A stretch of DNA of 44,178 nt from assembly GCF_000813845.1 (NCBI RefSeq), contig NZ_JWTB01000047.1:1-44178 (forward strand). Reading direction: 5' to 3'. This stretch comes from Pseudarthrobacter phenanthrenivorans (GTDB lineage Bacteria > Actinomycetota > Actinomycetes > Actinomycetales > Micrococcaceae). Under the pieces are notes generated by a model. The model ran no database searches and was not told where the DNA came from. It worked only from the letters and a program-made list of their open reading frames with translations. Shown here one piece after another: positions 1 through 7,697 of the stretch (position 1 is its first letter; every line of letters starts with the position of its first letter). Position numbers and translations under genes: made by a program.

Positions 1-1
1 C

Positions 2-1048
2 ACCACCGCCACCGCCCGCGGCCTCCAAAACCCCAACGAGCACCGCACCCTCACCCAACTCCGCCCCGACATCGCCGCCAGCCTCCTCCTGGGCGCCGGG
101 AGCTTTGCGGGTGGCGCGGGTGGCGCGGACACCACCCATGCCGACGCAGGCCACGGAAACCCTGCAGGTGAAGCTGCCGGAAGCACGGGTGGGATCGGGA
201 AGGTCCCCACCCCGCGCGCGGACGTCCTAATCACCGTGCCGGTGTTCGCCCTGCTCGGCCTCACCGACGAACCCGCCGAACTGGACGGCTACGGCCCCAT
301 CCCCGCATTCATGGCCCGGAAACTCGTCGCGGACGGCGCGGACTCGTTCCACCGGGTGCTGGTCGACCCCCGCGACGGGGCACCTTTGGAGATCGGCCGC
401 ACCCGCTACCGGCTCACCCCGGCCATCAAACGATGGCTCAGGATCCGCGACCGCAAATGCAGCTTCCCCGGCTGCAGCAACCACACCCCGGACAACGATA
501 CCGACCACCTCACCGCCTGGCACCACGGCGGCGCAACGGATGTCAGCAACCTGGCACAGCTCTGCCCCAAACACCATCGGCTCAAACACCACAGCCACTG
601 GACCCCGGATCCGGCAACCCCGGACGAGCCCCCGGGCTGGACCTCACCCACCGGCCGCCACTACAACCCCGAACACCCCACCCCCGAACCAACCCACTGG
701 CCACCGGGCATTCAGCCGGTGGATGCCGTTGCGGAAGCCAATGCGGTGGCGGCTTCACGGGGTCCCACTGGCCCTGGTACCTGCGTCCCAACAAACGCAG
801 CCGGTTCGGATGGTGCCACGGCCCGCTTGGAGGACGTGGAATCAGAGGAGGATGAACAGTGGGAGCAGCTGCTGGCAGATATGCCCGCGTGGCCCGATCC
901 GCCACTTGAAGAACCAGACGGCGAGAACCTGCTCGATCCGCGCGGGCTGCCGGCGTCAGATCCGCTGTGGGAAGACTTTTACGCGCGGCCGTTCTTTCTG
1001 CCACCCGACCCGTTCAATGACTGGGAACTTCTGGAGTCACAAACCTAG
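2..1048 (+). CDS. DUF222/HNH endonuclease-family protein, 5' partial
   Basis: The frame is open from the first bases of the window, so the gene begins upstream; 348 residues are visible. The upstream part carries the end of a DUF222 domain (ARGLQNPNEHRTLTQLRPDI), then a low-complexity Gly/Ala stretch, then a conserved PRADVLITVPVFALLGL segment. The C-terminal half has an HNH/McrA-like zinc nuclease motif: CSFPGCSN, then DTDHLTAWHHGG, then LCPKHHRLKH, giving two Cys pairs and the catalytic DH. This arrangement is that of the 13E12-repeat family, present in many copies in actinobacterial genomes. Members are presumed to be nucleases, but their biological role is not established. An internal GTG at 236 is not a credible start because conserved family sequence continues upstream of it. 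An acidic, Trp- and Pro-rich tail follows the HNH domain and has no obvious function. Confidence 0.9.
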   Translation, partial: TTATARGLQNPNEHRTLTQLRPDIAASLLLGAGSFAGGAGGADTTHADAGHGNPAGEAAGSTGGIGKVPTPRADVLITVPVFALLGLTDEPAELDGYGPIPAFMARKLVADGADSFHRVLVDPRDGAPLEIGRTRYRLTPAIKRWLRIRDRKCSFPGCSNHTPDNDTDHLTAWHHGGATDVSNLAQLCPKHHRLKHHSHWTPDPATPDEPPGWTSPTGRHYNPEHPTPEPTHWPPGIQPVDAVAEANAVAASRGPTGPGTCVPTNAAGSDGATARLEDVESEEDEQWEQLLADMPAWPDPPLEEPDGENLLDPRGLPASDPLWEDFYARPFFLPPDPFNDWELLESQT

Positions 1049-1069
1049 AGCGGCCGAAACCAGGCCGCT
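1049..1069 (+). terminator. GC hairpin just after the HNH gene
   Basis: Inverted repeat AGCGGCC-N7-GGCCGCT begins immediately after the stop codon of the HNH gene. There is no T tract, so intrinsic termination is only possible, not shown. A second hairpin lies about 45 bases downstream in the same convergent gap. Confidence 0.35.
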
Positions 1070-1114
1070 GCCGGCCGAAACGCCACATACCTGCGCTCAA
1101 GGATCACGGCCTAA

Positions 1115-1135
1115 CGGCGAGGCCTACACTCGCCG
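1115..1135. terminator. Second hairpin in the convergent gap
   Basis: Perfect 7-bp arms CGGCGAG/CTCGCCG surround a 7-base loop. It sits between the convergent HNH and CPBP protease genes, where a bidirectional terminator is expected. It lacks a T run on either strand. Confidence 0.35.
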
Positions 1136-1166
1136 CCGTGCCTTGCAGCCTTACGCGGCCGCGCCC

Positions 1167-1946
1167 TTACCCCAGCCCCACCGCCTTGCCAAAGAGACTA
1201 AAGCCGACGAATGCCACAATGTCCAACAGCGCGTGGGCAATGACCAGCGGCATGACGCGTTTGGTCCGGGTGTAGAGCCAGGCGAAGACAATCCCCATCA
1301 CAGCGTTTCCAATGAAGGGACCGAAGCCCTGGTACAGGTGGTAGCTCCCGCGAAGCACCGAACTCACACCGATAGCAAGCGGCATGCTCCAACCGAACTT
1401 GCCGAAGCGGTCCAGCAGATAGCCCACCACAATGACTTCCTCGAGCACAGCGTGGCGCACCGCCGACAGGATAAGGACCGGAACAGTCCACCAATACGCG
1501 TCGAGGGCACTGGGAATGATGGCGGTGGTGATGCCGAGCGCCCGGCCGGCCGCATAAAGCCCCAAGGACGGTATGCCGATCAGCGCGGCGAGCCCGACGC
1601 CCTGCAGGAGGTCCCGGCCGGGCCGGGCAAAGTTGAATCCGAGTTTCTGGAAAGCTGATCCGGAGTTGCGGTCCTCACCGGGCCCCGCGTGGCGCTGGTC
1701 GGTCAGGAAGTAGAAGACCAGCAGCACCGGCACCAGGGCAAAGATGATGTCCAGTAGCTGGTACGTCAGGTCGAAATACTCGCGGGTGCTCTGGGAACGG
1801 TTCAGGGTGGACGTGCCTTGGGCCAGGGGCGCGCGGGTCATCTTGTCGAGAAGCTGCACCACGGAATAGACAGCCGACTGACCCAGGGACAGGCCCAGGA
1901 CGATCCATACTTCGAGCCGCAGGCGGCGGCGGGAGGGAACCAGCAT
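1167..1946 (-). CDS. CPBP-family intramembrane metalloprotease
   Basis: A 259-residue polytopic membrane protein of the CPBP (CAAX protease and bacteriocin-processing, Abi) family. Hydrophobic segments lie near residues 13-32, 62-82, 115-135, 150-166, 186-200, 212-225 and 233-253. The conserved core shows the glutamate pair E169-E170 (RHAVLEEVIVVGYL), R199/H203 (LRGSYHLYQG) and H238 (IAHALLD), the expected metal-site residues. The usual EExxxR arginine is replaced by a small residue, which I believe is common in actinobacterial members. Substrates cannot be predicted; prenylated-protein processing is unlikely in this host. It stands alone, convergent to the HNH gene and 91 bases downstream of the deoR-type gene. 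The ATG has no clear Shine-Dalgarno sequence; AAGGCAAGAT ends six bases before it, the same arrangement as in front of ligA. Confidence 0.88.
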   Translation of the reverse strand: MLVPSRRRLRLEVWIVLGLSLGQSAVYSVVQLLDKMTRAPLAQGTSTLNRSQSTREYFDLTYQLLDIIFALVPVLLVFYFLTDQRHAGPGEDRNSGSAFQKLGFNFARPGRDLLQGVGLAALIGIPSLGLYAAGRALGITTAIIPSALDAYWWTVPVLILSAVRHAVLEEVIVVGYLLDRFGKFGWSMPLAIGVSSVLRGSYHLYQGFGPFIGNAVMGIVFAWLYTRTKRVMPLVIAHALLDIVAFVGFSLFGKAVGLG

Positions 1947-2037
1947 GTTCCCATCTTGCCTTCAGTTTCTGGATCCGGGCTGATGGAGCAGAAGGTGTCA
2001 GCCAGAGCGGCACCGAAGCTGCCCCGCGAAACCTGGA

Positions 2038-2826
2038 TCAGGCGGGGGCGACAATCACTTCCGTGCCGTTGGCCTCGAAGGCAGCCTTGTCGCGCGCAGA
2101 AATGCCGGAGTCGGTAATCAGCCGGGTGAAGTTGTAGCCGTCCATCGTGGCGAAGGCCCGCACCCCCACCTTCGAGGAATCGGCCAGGACGTAGGACACC
2201 CGGGCCCGGCTGGCCAGCAGGGCATTGACGGAAGCCTCCCCCTCCCCGGTATTGGTGGGCCCGACGTCGGGATCGATGCCGTTCACGCCGATGAACGCAA
2301 TGTCCAGCACCACCTTCTGCATGATGATGTCCGTATAGGGCCCCACGAGTTCATACGAGCGCGGGTTGAGGATCCCGCCGGTGACCATCACCTTGATGTT
2401 GGGCCGGACCGCCAACTGGCCGGCGATATTAATCGCATTGGTGACGACGGTAAGGGTGGGCTGGTTGGACGGGGCGTTCAGGTCTTCGCGTGTGGCCAGG
2501 ATCTGCGCCAGCGCGGTGCTGGTGGTCCCACCGCAGAGACCGATGACCGCTCCCGGCCGGATCAGCGCGGAGGCGCACTGTGCAATCTGCTCCTTGGCTT
2601 CGGCGTGGTCATCACGGTTGTAGCGGCCGGGCAGGTCGTATGCCAGGGCGCCGGTGGTGGCACCACCGCGGGTGCGCGTTAGCAGGCGGCGCTTGGCAAG
2701 GCTGTCCAGGTCGCGCCGGGCCGTGGCGGGCGAAACGTTGAGGGTGCTGACGATTTCGTCGACTTCCACCTGGCCGGTCTTGGCCAGCAGGTCAAGAATT
2801 GCGGTTAACCGGTCAGTACGCGTCAT
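2038..2826 (-). CDS. DeoR-family transcriptional regulator
   Basis: A 262-residue DNA-binding repressor or activator. The N-terminal winged helix (about residues 5-58) has the DeoR signature (VDEIVSTLNVSPATARRDLD, then LLTRTRGGA). The C-terminal DeoRC sensor domain (about residues 75-235) contains the phosphate-binding loop IGLCGGTTSTALA and the conserved VTNAINIA and MVTGGILNPRSYELVGP segments. Members of this family usually sense phosphorylated sugars or nucleoside phosphates. The ATG is preceded by GGAAGG at good spacing. The 98-base gap upstream, separating it from hutI, contains three ACAATCA half-sites overlapping a likely -10 box, so autoregulation is probable. No sugar-metabolism gene is adjacent, so its regulon cannot be named. 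Confidence 0.93.
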   Translation of the reverse strand: MTRTDRLTAILDLLAKTGQVEVDEIVSTLNVSPATARRDLDSLAKRRLLTRTRGGATTGALAYDLPGRYNRDDHAEAKEQIAQCASALIRPGAVIGLCGGTTSTALAQILATREDLNAPSNQPTLTVVTNAINIAGQLAVRPNIKVMVTGGILNPRSYELVGPYTDIIMQKVVLDIAFIGVNGIDPDVGPTNTGEGEASVNALLASRARVSYVLADSSKVGVRAFATMDGYNFTRLITDSGISARDKAAFEANGTEVIVAPA

Positions 2827-2869
2827 CCAGAAGGCCTTCCACTACACCAGCCACCACCTGCAGTGACGT

Positions 2870-2909
2870 TTCCTGATTGTATCCCATGCTAAACAATCAG
2901 GAACAATCA
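2870..2909 (-). promoter_or_regulatory. Triple ACAATCA operator at the deoR-type promoter
   Basis: A perfect 11-bp inverted repeat, TTCCTGATTGT (2870-2880) and ACAATCAGGAA (2893-2903), is separated by 12 bases, and a third ACAATCA copy follows at 2903-2909. On the minus strand the inner arm forms TACAAT, a good -10 box, so a bound repressor would block the promoter. The stretch is AT-rich against a GC-rich background. It is the natural candidate binding site for the adjacent DeoR protein. Confidence 0.7.
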
Positions 2910-2924
2910 AAAAGATGGAACCAT

Positions 2925-4136
2925 CTACCGCTGGCGAACGCCGGCCCGCCACACAGCGTACGTCAGGGGCATGCCCGGGCGGTAAGCGAGGTGCGTCGCG
3001 GAGGGCGCATTCAGCAGGTGCAGGTCGGCCCGGTGCCCGACGGCGATCGAGCCCACCGCGCGTTCGCCATCGGCGTCCCGGCCGGTCTCACGGTGCAGGG
3101 CCAAGGCACCGCCGTAGGTGGCGGCCCTGACTGCCTCGTGCACGCTGAGGTGCATCTGGAGGACGGCAGTGGTGACGCAGAACGCCATCGAACTGGTGTA
3201 GGACGTGCCCGGGTTGCAGTTGGAGGCCAGGGCCACCTGTACTCCCGCGTCCAGCAGCGCGCGGGCGGGGGCCAACGGCTGGCGGGTGGAGAGGTCGCAG
3301 GCGGGAAGGCAGGTGGCCACGGTGCCGCGCGGGCCGGCCCCGGTGGCGGGGTCCCAGCCGGACCAGGAGGCAGCCAGCGCCTTCACGTCCTGGCCGGCCA
3401 GGTAATTGACGTGGTCCACGCTTGCGGCCCCCACTTCCACGGCCAGCTGCACGCCGGGGCCCTCCCCCAACTGGTTGCCGTGCACGCGCAGGCCCAGGCC
3501 GGCCTCGCGGCACGCCAGCAGCACCCGGCGGGACTGCTCGGCGTTGAAGGCACCCTCCTCGCAGAACACATCGGCCCACTGGACGTAGGGCCGGACGGCG
3601 GCCAGCATCGGACCGCAGACCATATCGGTGTAGGCCTCCGGGTCCTGGCCGGCCGGAACCAGGTGGGCGCCGAGGTAAGTGACCTGATCGGCCACGGTGG
3701 AAGCAATGCGGGCGCTTCGTGCCTCGTTGTCGACGTCCAGGCCGTACCCGGTCTTCGTTTCAAGGTAGGTGGTGCCCTGTGACACCGCTTCAGCAACCCT
3801 GCCCATGGCCAGCCGGGTCAGGTCATAGTCGGCCGTCGCACGGGTGGCGTTCATGGTGACGGCGATGCCCCCGGCGGCGTAAGCCTCCCCCGCCATCCGG
3901 GCTTCGAATTCTGCGGTGCGGTCCCCGGCGAACAACAGGTGCGTGTGCGAATCCACCCATCCGGGAAGCATGGCCCGGCCGCCGGCGTCGATGGCGTCGT
4001 CAGCTGCGGGAGCGTCGGCGGCGGCGCCGATCCACGAGATCCGCTCCCCCTCAAGTACTACGGCCGCATCCTTGAGGACCCGGTGTTCGAGGTCCTGGGT
4101 CATCAGTTCGGCAATGTTGGTAATGAGGGTGCTCAT
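2925..4136 (-). CDS. hutI: Imidazolonepropionase (HutI-like amidohydrolase)
   Basis: A 403-residue amidohydrolase-superfamily enzyme. HutI opens the ring of imidazolonepropionate to N-formimino-L-glutamate, the third step of histidine breakdown. The metal motif is present (VDSHTHLLFAGDR, H64 and H66), with later conserved segments TYLETKTGYGLD, VHGNQLGEGPG, SVDHVNYL and a C-terminal YAVWRAGVRQR. At the position of the usual metal-ligand Asp in the D-x-NPG motif it has Asn306 (ASNCNPGTSYTSSM). It starts 11 bases after the FAD oxidoreductase and has only a weak ribosome-binding site, so it is probably the last gene of the tdh operon. No hutH, hutU or hutG lies nearby. HutI is the best family match, but the Asn and the missing hut partners leave some doubt about the substrate. 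Confidence 0.88.
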   Translation of the reverse strand: MSTLITNIAELMTQDLEHRVLKDAAVVLEGERISWIGAAADAPAADDAIDAGGRAMLPGWVDSHTHLLFAGDRTAEFEARMAGEAYAAGGIAVTMNATRATADYDLTRLAMGRVAEAVSQGTTYLETKTGYGLDVDNEARSARIASTVADQVTYLGAHLVPAGQDPEAYTDMVCGPMLAAVRPYVQWADVFCEEGAFNAEQSRRVLLACREAGLGLRVHGNQLGEGPGVQLAVEVGAASVDHVNYLAGQDVKALAASWSGWDPATGAGPRGTVATCLPACDLSTRQPLAPARALLDAGVQVALASNCNPGTSYTSSMAFCVTTAVLQMHLSVHEAVRAATYGGALALHRETGRDADGERAVGSIAVGHRADLHLLNAPSATHLAYRPGMPLTYAVWRAGVRQR

Positions 4137-4147
4137 GGGACCATTCT

Positions 4148-5263
4148 TCAGCGCCGGATGGACCAGCGGGTCGCCGCCAGGGCGCGCGCTGTCCGGGATT
4201 CCGGACCTTCGCTGCCAGCCGCGCCGGTTTCCTGCTGCCCGGCGAGGATCTGCTCCGCTGCCAGTTCAGCCATGGCAGCAGAGGTCTGGAACCCGTAGCC
4301 GCCCTGGCCGGCGAGCCAGTAAAAGCCCGCGGCCTCGGCGTCGAAACCCGCCACCGGAACCCCGTCCGCGGCTTCCGTGCGCAGCCCCGTCCAGGCCCGG
4401 CGGATCCCCGTGATGCCCAGGCCGGTGATCGAGTTGAGCTTCACCACCAGTCGTTCCACGTCGCCGGGCCGGGGGCGTGCGTCCTCGGGCCCGCTGGGCA
4501 CAGTTTCCGACGGGGAGATCAGCACGTCCTGCCCGTCGGGCCGGAAGTAGAACGAGTTGTCCGCTGCGGCCACCATGGGGGTTCCGGCAGGCAAGGGATG
4601 GTCGACGGCGGCAATCGCCGCAGTGCGCCGGTACGGCTGCAGCCCCAGTTTTTCGACGCCGCTGATCACCGCCAGCTCGTCGGCCCACGCTCCGGCCGCG
4701 TTGACCAGGACAGCCGTTTGGAATCCTTCCGCGCCGGCGCCCACCTGCCATCCGGAGCCGAGCCGCTGCGCGGAGTGGACCCGTGCGCCCGTGATGATGT
4801 CGGCGCCGGCGGCAAGCGCCCGTTTCCGGTGCCCTTCCAGCAGCAGGGGCGCGTTACAGCCAAATGAGCCGGTATCCAGCCCCGCCGCTGCAAAGGTCCC
4901 CGGGAGCAGTGCCGGGCACAGTTCAAGCGCACGTTCCACGGTGATGGACTGCATGTGGCCGCTGGCTTCCGCGGCAACATCCGCTGCCGAGCCGATGAGC
5001 ATGAAGCTGCGCGGCGTCAGGACCGGTTCCGGCAGGTCCCGGTCCTGGGCTGCTATCAACTCGAGGGTCCGGACCGTGAGCTCCTGCACCACGGGAGGCC
5101 CGTAGCTGGGGATCAGCTGGCGGGCGGAGCGGGAGGACGTGTGGTACGCCAGTTCCTGCTCCGCTTCCACCAGCGCCACGCTGCACCGGCCGGCCAGCGC
5201 GGCGGCCAGGGACAGGCCGGCAATGCCGCCGCCCACGATCAGGACATCGTAATGTGCTGCCAT
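4148..5263 (-). CDS. FAD-dependent oxidoreductase, DAO/glycine-oxidase type
   Basis: A 371-residue flavoprotein of the D-amino-acid-oxidase/DadA/ThiO superfamily. The N-terminal dinucleotide fold begins YDVLIVGGGIAGLSLAAAL, followed by the acidic strand end VALVEAE. The FAD-contacting C-terminus reads FYWLAGQGGYGFQTSAAMAE. A central substrate domain contains VNAAGAWADEL, usual in the family. I chose the ATG at 5263 because GAGGA precedes it at good spacing and the Rossmann motif starts at residue 6. The open frame extends further upstream but would overlap kbl with non-conserved sequence. It lies 40 bases after kbl in the tdh-kbl operon. Glycine, the product of Kbl, or another amino acid is a plausible substrate, but this is inferred from position only. 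Confidence 0.88.
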   Translation of the reverse strand: MAAHYDVLIVGGGIAGLSLAAALAGRCSVALVEAEQELAYHTSSRSARQLIPSYGPPVVQELTVRTLELIAAQDRDLPEPVLTPRSFMLIGSAADVAAEASGHMQSITVERALELCPALLPGTFAAAGLDTGSFGCNAPLLLEGHRKRALAAGADIITGARVHSAQRLGSGWQVGAGAEGFQTAVLVNAAGAWADELAVISGVEKLGLQPYRRTAAIAAVDHPLPAGTPMVAAADNSFYFRPDGQDVLISPSETVPSGPEDARPRPGDVERLVVKLNSITGLGITGIRRAWTGLRTEAADGVPVAGFDAEAAGFYWLAGQGGYGFQTSAAMAELAAEQILAGQQETGAAGSEGPESRTARALAATRWSIRR

Positions 5264-5303
5264 CGGTCCATCCTCGCAGAGTTCGTGCCCTCGGGCGCTG
5301 CCG

Positions 5304-6500
5304 TCAGGCTGCTGCCTCGGCGCGGCTGGCGACGAAGGCACCCACGCATGCTTCGACGTCGTCCGCTGAGTGGGCGGCGGACAGCTGCACCCTGATCCGT
5401 GCGGCACCCCGCGGGACCACGGGGAAGCTGAAGGCGGTGACAAAAACGCCGTGCTGCAGCATCCGGTCGGCCACCTTCGCGGCCACCACGGCGTCGCCGA
5501 ACATGACCGGGACGATCGCGTGCTCGCCGGGAAGCAGATCAAATCCCTCTTCGGTCATCCGGCGGCGGAACAGCCCGGCGTTTTCGAACAGGCGGCGGCG
5601 AAGGTCGGCCGAGTTCTGCACCAGGTCCAGCGCCTTGAGGGTCGCGGCAACAATGGCGGGAGCCAGGGAATTGGAGAACAGGTAGGGCCGCGCCTTCTGG
5701 CGCAGCATGGCCACGATCTCCCCGCGTCCGGAGACGTACCCGCCGGACGCTCCGCCCAAGGCCTTGCCGAAGGTGCCGGTGTAGATGTCCACCCGGTCGG
5801 AGACACCGGCGTGCTCGGGAGTCCCGGCCCCGGTGGCGCCCATGAAGCCCACTGCGTGGGAATCGTCCACCATGACCATGGCGCCGTACTTTTCGGCGAG
5901 GTCGCAGATGGCCTCAAGCGGGGCCAGGTAGCCGTCCATGGAGAACACGCCGTCGGTGACGATCAGTGTCCGGCGGGCGTCCTGTGCCTCCTGCAGGCGG
6001 GCCTCGAGTTCGGCCATGTCCTGATTGGCGTAGCGGTAGCGGCGGGCCTTGCAGAGGCGGATGCCGTCGATGATGGAGGCGTGGTTGAGCGCGTCGGAGA
6101 TCACGGCGTCGTCCGGGCCCAGCAGGGACTCGAAGACGCCGCCGTTGGCGTCGAAGCAGCTGGAGAACAGGATGGTGTCCTCGGTGCCGAGGAATGTCGA
6201 GACCCGGGCTTCGAGCTCCAGGTGCAGGTCCTGGGTGCCGCAGATGAAGCGGACGCTGGCCATGCCGAAGCCGCGCTCGTCCATGGCGGACTTGGCTGCG
6301 TTGATGATGTCCGGGTGGTCCGCCAGGCCCAGGTAGTTGTTGGCGCAGAAGTTCAGCACATCAGCGCCGGGGCCGCCGATCCGGCCGGCGGTGATGTGGC
6401 TGGACTGCGGGGAGCTGATGCTGCGTTCGGTCTTGTAGAGCCCGGCGGAGCGGATTTCTTCCAGCTCGTCGTGGAGCTGGTCCTTGATGGAGGTGTACAT
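5304..6500 (-). CDS. kbl: Glycine C-acetyltransferase (2-amino-3-ketobutyrate CoA ligase)
   Basis: A 398-residue PLP enzyme of the alpha-oxoamine synthase family, the same length as the E. coli enzyme. It cleaves 2-amino-3-ketobutyrate with CoA to glycine and acetyl-CoA, completing threonine breakdown begun by Tdh. Diagnostic segments are VLNFCANNYLGLADHP near the N-terminus, the substrate/PLP segment SCFDANGGVFE, VDDSHAVGFMG (PLP-ring Asp and His), and the Schiff-base lysine K246 in TGTFGKALGGASGGY. TAAGGAAA precedes the ATG. It is 21 bases downstream of tdh and certainly co-transcribed with it. The tdh-kbl pairing supports Kbl over related synthases such as BioF or HemA. Confidence 0.96.
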   Translation of the reverse strand: MYTSIKDQLHDELEEIRSAGLYKTERSISSPQSSHITAGRIGGPGADVLNFCANNYLGLADHPDIINAAKSAMDERGFGMASVRFICGTQDLHLELEARVSTFLGTEDTILFSSCFDANGGVFESLLGPDDAVISDALNHASIIDGIRLCKARRYRYANQDMAELEARLQEAQDARRTLIVTDGVFSMDGYLAPLEAICDLAEKYGAMVMVDDSHAVGFMGATGAGTPEHAGVSDRVDIYTGTFGKALGGASGGYVSGRGEIVAMLRQKARPYLFSNSLAPAIVAATLKALDLVQNSADLRRRLFENAGLFRRRMTEEGFDLLPGEHAIVPVMFGDAVVAAKVADRMLQHGVFVTAFSFPVVPRGAARIRVQLSAAHSADDVEACVGAFVASRAEAAA

Positions 6501-6521
6501 GGGTTTCCTTACAGTCGGGTC

Positions 6522-7568
6522 TTAGAGCCTGGTCCAGTCGAGGACAACTTTGCCGCCCACGCCGCTGCGGGCGATCTCGAAGCCCTTTTCCCAGTCCGTG
6601 GCGGGCAGCGTGTCCGTGACGACGGCGGAGATTCCGGCGTGCAGGACCGGGTTGGAGGAGAGCATGGCGCTCATGGCGTACCAGGTTTCAAACATTTCCC
6701 GGCCGTAGATGCCCTTGAGCGTGAGCATGTGGGTGACCACCTTGCCCCAGTCGATGGTGATCTCCTGGCTGGGCAGGCCCAGCATGGCGATCCTGCCGCC
6801 GTGGTTCATGTTGTCGATCATCTCAGGCAGGGCCGACGGGTGCCCGGACATTTCCATTCCGACGTCGAAGCCTTCGCGCATGCCAAGCTCCCGCTGGGCG
6901 TCGCGCACCCGGGTGGTGGAGACGTCGATGGCGAGGTCGGCGCCGAGCTGCCGTGCCAGTTCCAGCCGCGGTTTGGAAACGTCCGTGATGACGATCTTGC
7001 GGGCACCGGCGTGGCGGGCGACGGCGATGGCCATCAGTCCGATGGGGCCTGCGCCGGTGATGAGGACGTCTTCGCCCACCAGCGGGAAGCTCAGCGCGGT
7101 GTGCACCGCGTTGCCGAAGGGGTCGAAGATGGCACCGAGTTCCGGCGTGACGGAGGGGTCGTGGTGGACCCACACGTTGGTCTCGGGGATCACCACGTAC
7201 TCGGCAAACGCACCGTCGCGCTGGACGCCCACGCTGACCGTGTGGATGCACATCTGGCGGCGGCCCGCGCGGCAGTTCCGGCAAATGCCGCACACCACGT
7301 GCCCCTCGCCGGAGACGCGGTCCCCCACCTTGACCTCGCGGACGTCCCCGCCCACTTCCACCACTTCGCCGTAGAACTCGTGGCCGGCGATCAGGGGGGC
7401 TTCGATGATCCCCTGCGCCCAGGAGTCCCAGGACTGGATGTGCAGGTCCGTGCCGCAGATCCCGGTGGTCATGACCCGGATCTTCACATCAGCAGGACCG
7501 GCAGTCGGTTCGGGCCGGTCGACGAGTTCGAAACCGGCGTGCGGGCCGGACTTGTACAGGGCCTTCAT
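6522..7568 (-). CDS. tdh: L-threonine 3-dehydrogenase
   Basis: A 348-residue zinc-dependent medium-chain dehydrogenase that oxidises L-threonine to 2-amino-3-ketobutyrate with NAD+. Catalytic zinc residues C38, T40/H43 and H63-E64 (GICGTDLHIQ, AGHEFYGEV) fall at the same positions as in E. coli Tdh. The structural zinc cysteines lie in CGICRNCRAGRRQMC. The Rossmann motif is VLITGAGPIGLMAIAVARHAG. The W-rich stretch IQSWDSWAQGII is typical of Tdh rather than sorbitol dehydrogenases. AAGGA precedes the ATG. First gene of the operon; its promoter is shared back to back with the lysR gene, which is likely to regulate it. Confidence 0.96.
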   Translation of the reverse strand: MKALYKSGPHAGFELVDRPEPTAGPADVKIRVMTTGICGTDLHIQSWDSWAQGIIEAPLIAGHEFYGEVVEVGGDVREVKVGDRVSGEGHVVCGICRNCRAGRRQMCIHTVSVGVQRDGAFAEYVVIPETNVWVHHDPSVTPELGAIFDPFGNAVHTALSFPLVGEDVLITGAGPIGLMAIAVARHAGARKIVITDVSKPRLELARQLGADLAIDVSTTRVRDAQRELGMREGFDVGMEMSGHPSALPEMIDNMNHGGRIAMLGLPSQEITIDWGKVVTHMLTLKGIYGREMFETWYAMSAMLSSNPVLHAGISAVVTDTLPATDWEKGFEIARSGVGGKVVLDWTRL

Positions 7569-7630
7569 TGGCGTCCTTACTTCTTGCGCTCACGTTTCGG
7601 GGGGTTGTCCTCCCCATTGAAGCCCCGTCC

Positions 7631-7659
7631 ATGCTTTAGCACAACAGGAATTTTCTCAA
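7631..7659 (-). promoter_or_regulatory. tdh operon promoter with overlapping palindrome
   Basis: On the minus strand TTGAGA (7654-7659) and AAGCAT (7631-7636) lie 17 bases apart, a plausible -35/-10 pair for tdh. The -10 region overlaps TGCTTTAGCA (7632-7641), a palindrome with 4-bp arms. TTAGCA (7636-7641) is mirrored by TGCTAA at 7676-7681, next to the lysR start. Paired sites like this suit a LysR regulator controlling both directions. Confidence 0.5.
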
Positions 7660-7685
7660 TCGACGATGTAGCGAATGCTAAGGAT

Positions 7686-7691
7686 TAGACT
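7686..7691 (+). promoter_or_regulatory. -10 box of a leaderless lysR transcript
   Basis: TAGACT matches the actinobacterial -10 consensus TAnnnT and is followed after six bases by the GTG start of the LysR gene. Transcription would begin at or within a base of the start codon. No Shine-Dalgarno sequence is visible, which agrees with a leaderless message. Confidence 0.55.
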
Positions 7692-7697
7692 GGTGCC

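Noticed and set aside
540..1658. 372-residue plus-strand frame overlapping the HNH gene end and the CPBP gene
   Set aside because: Out of frame with the HNH motif and antisense to the protease; composition is random-like.
5264..5542. Longer N-terminus for the FAD oxidoreductase
   Set aside because: It would overlap kbl by over 200 bases with Ser/Pro/Arg-rich non-conserved sequence; the ATG at 5263 has a ribosome-binding site and sits right before the Rossmann motif.
7569..7630. Glycine or threonine riboswitch in the tdh leader
   Set aside because: The leader is only about 60 bases, with a short GGGG/CCCC hairpin and no recognisable aptamer core.
5370..7688. 772-residue open frame on the plus strand opposite kbl and tdh
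   Set aside because: Antisense to two certain enzyme genes and no family signature.
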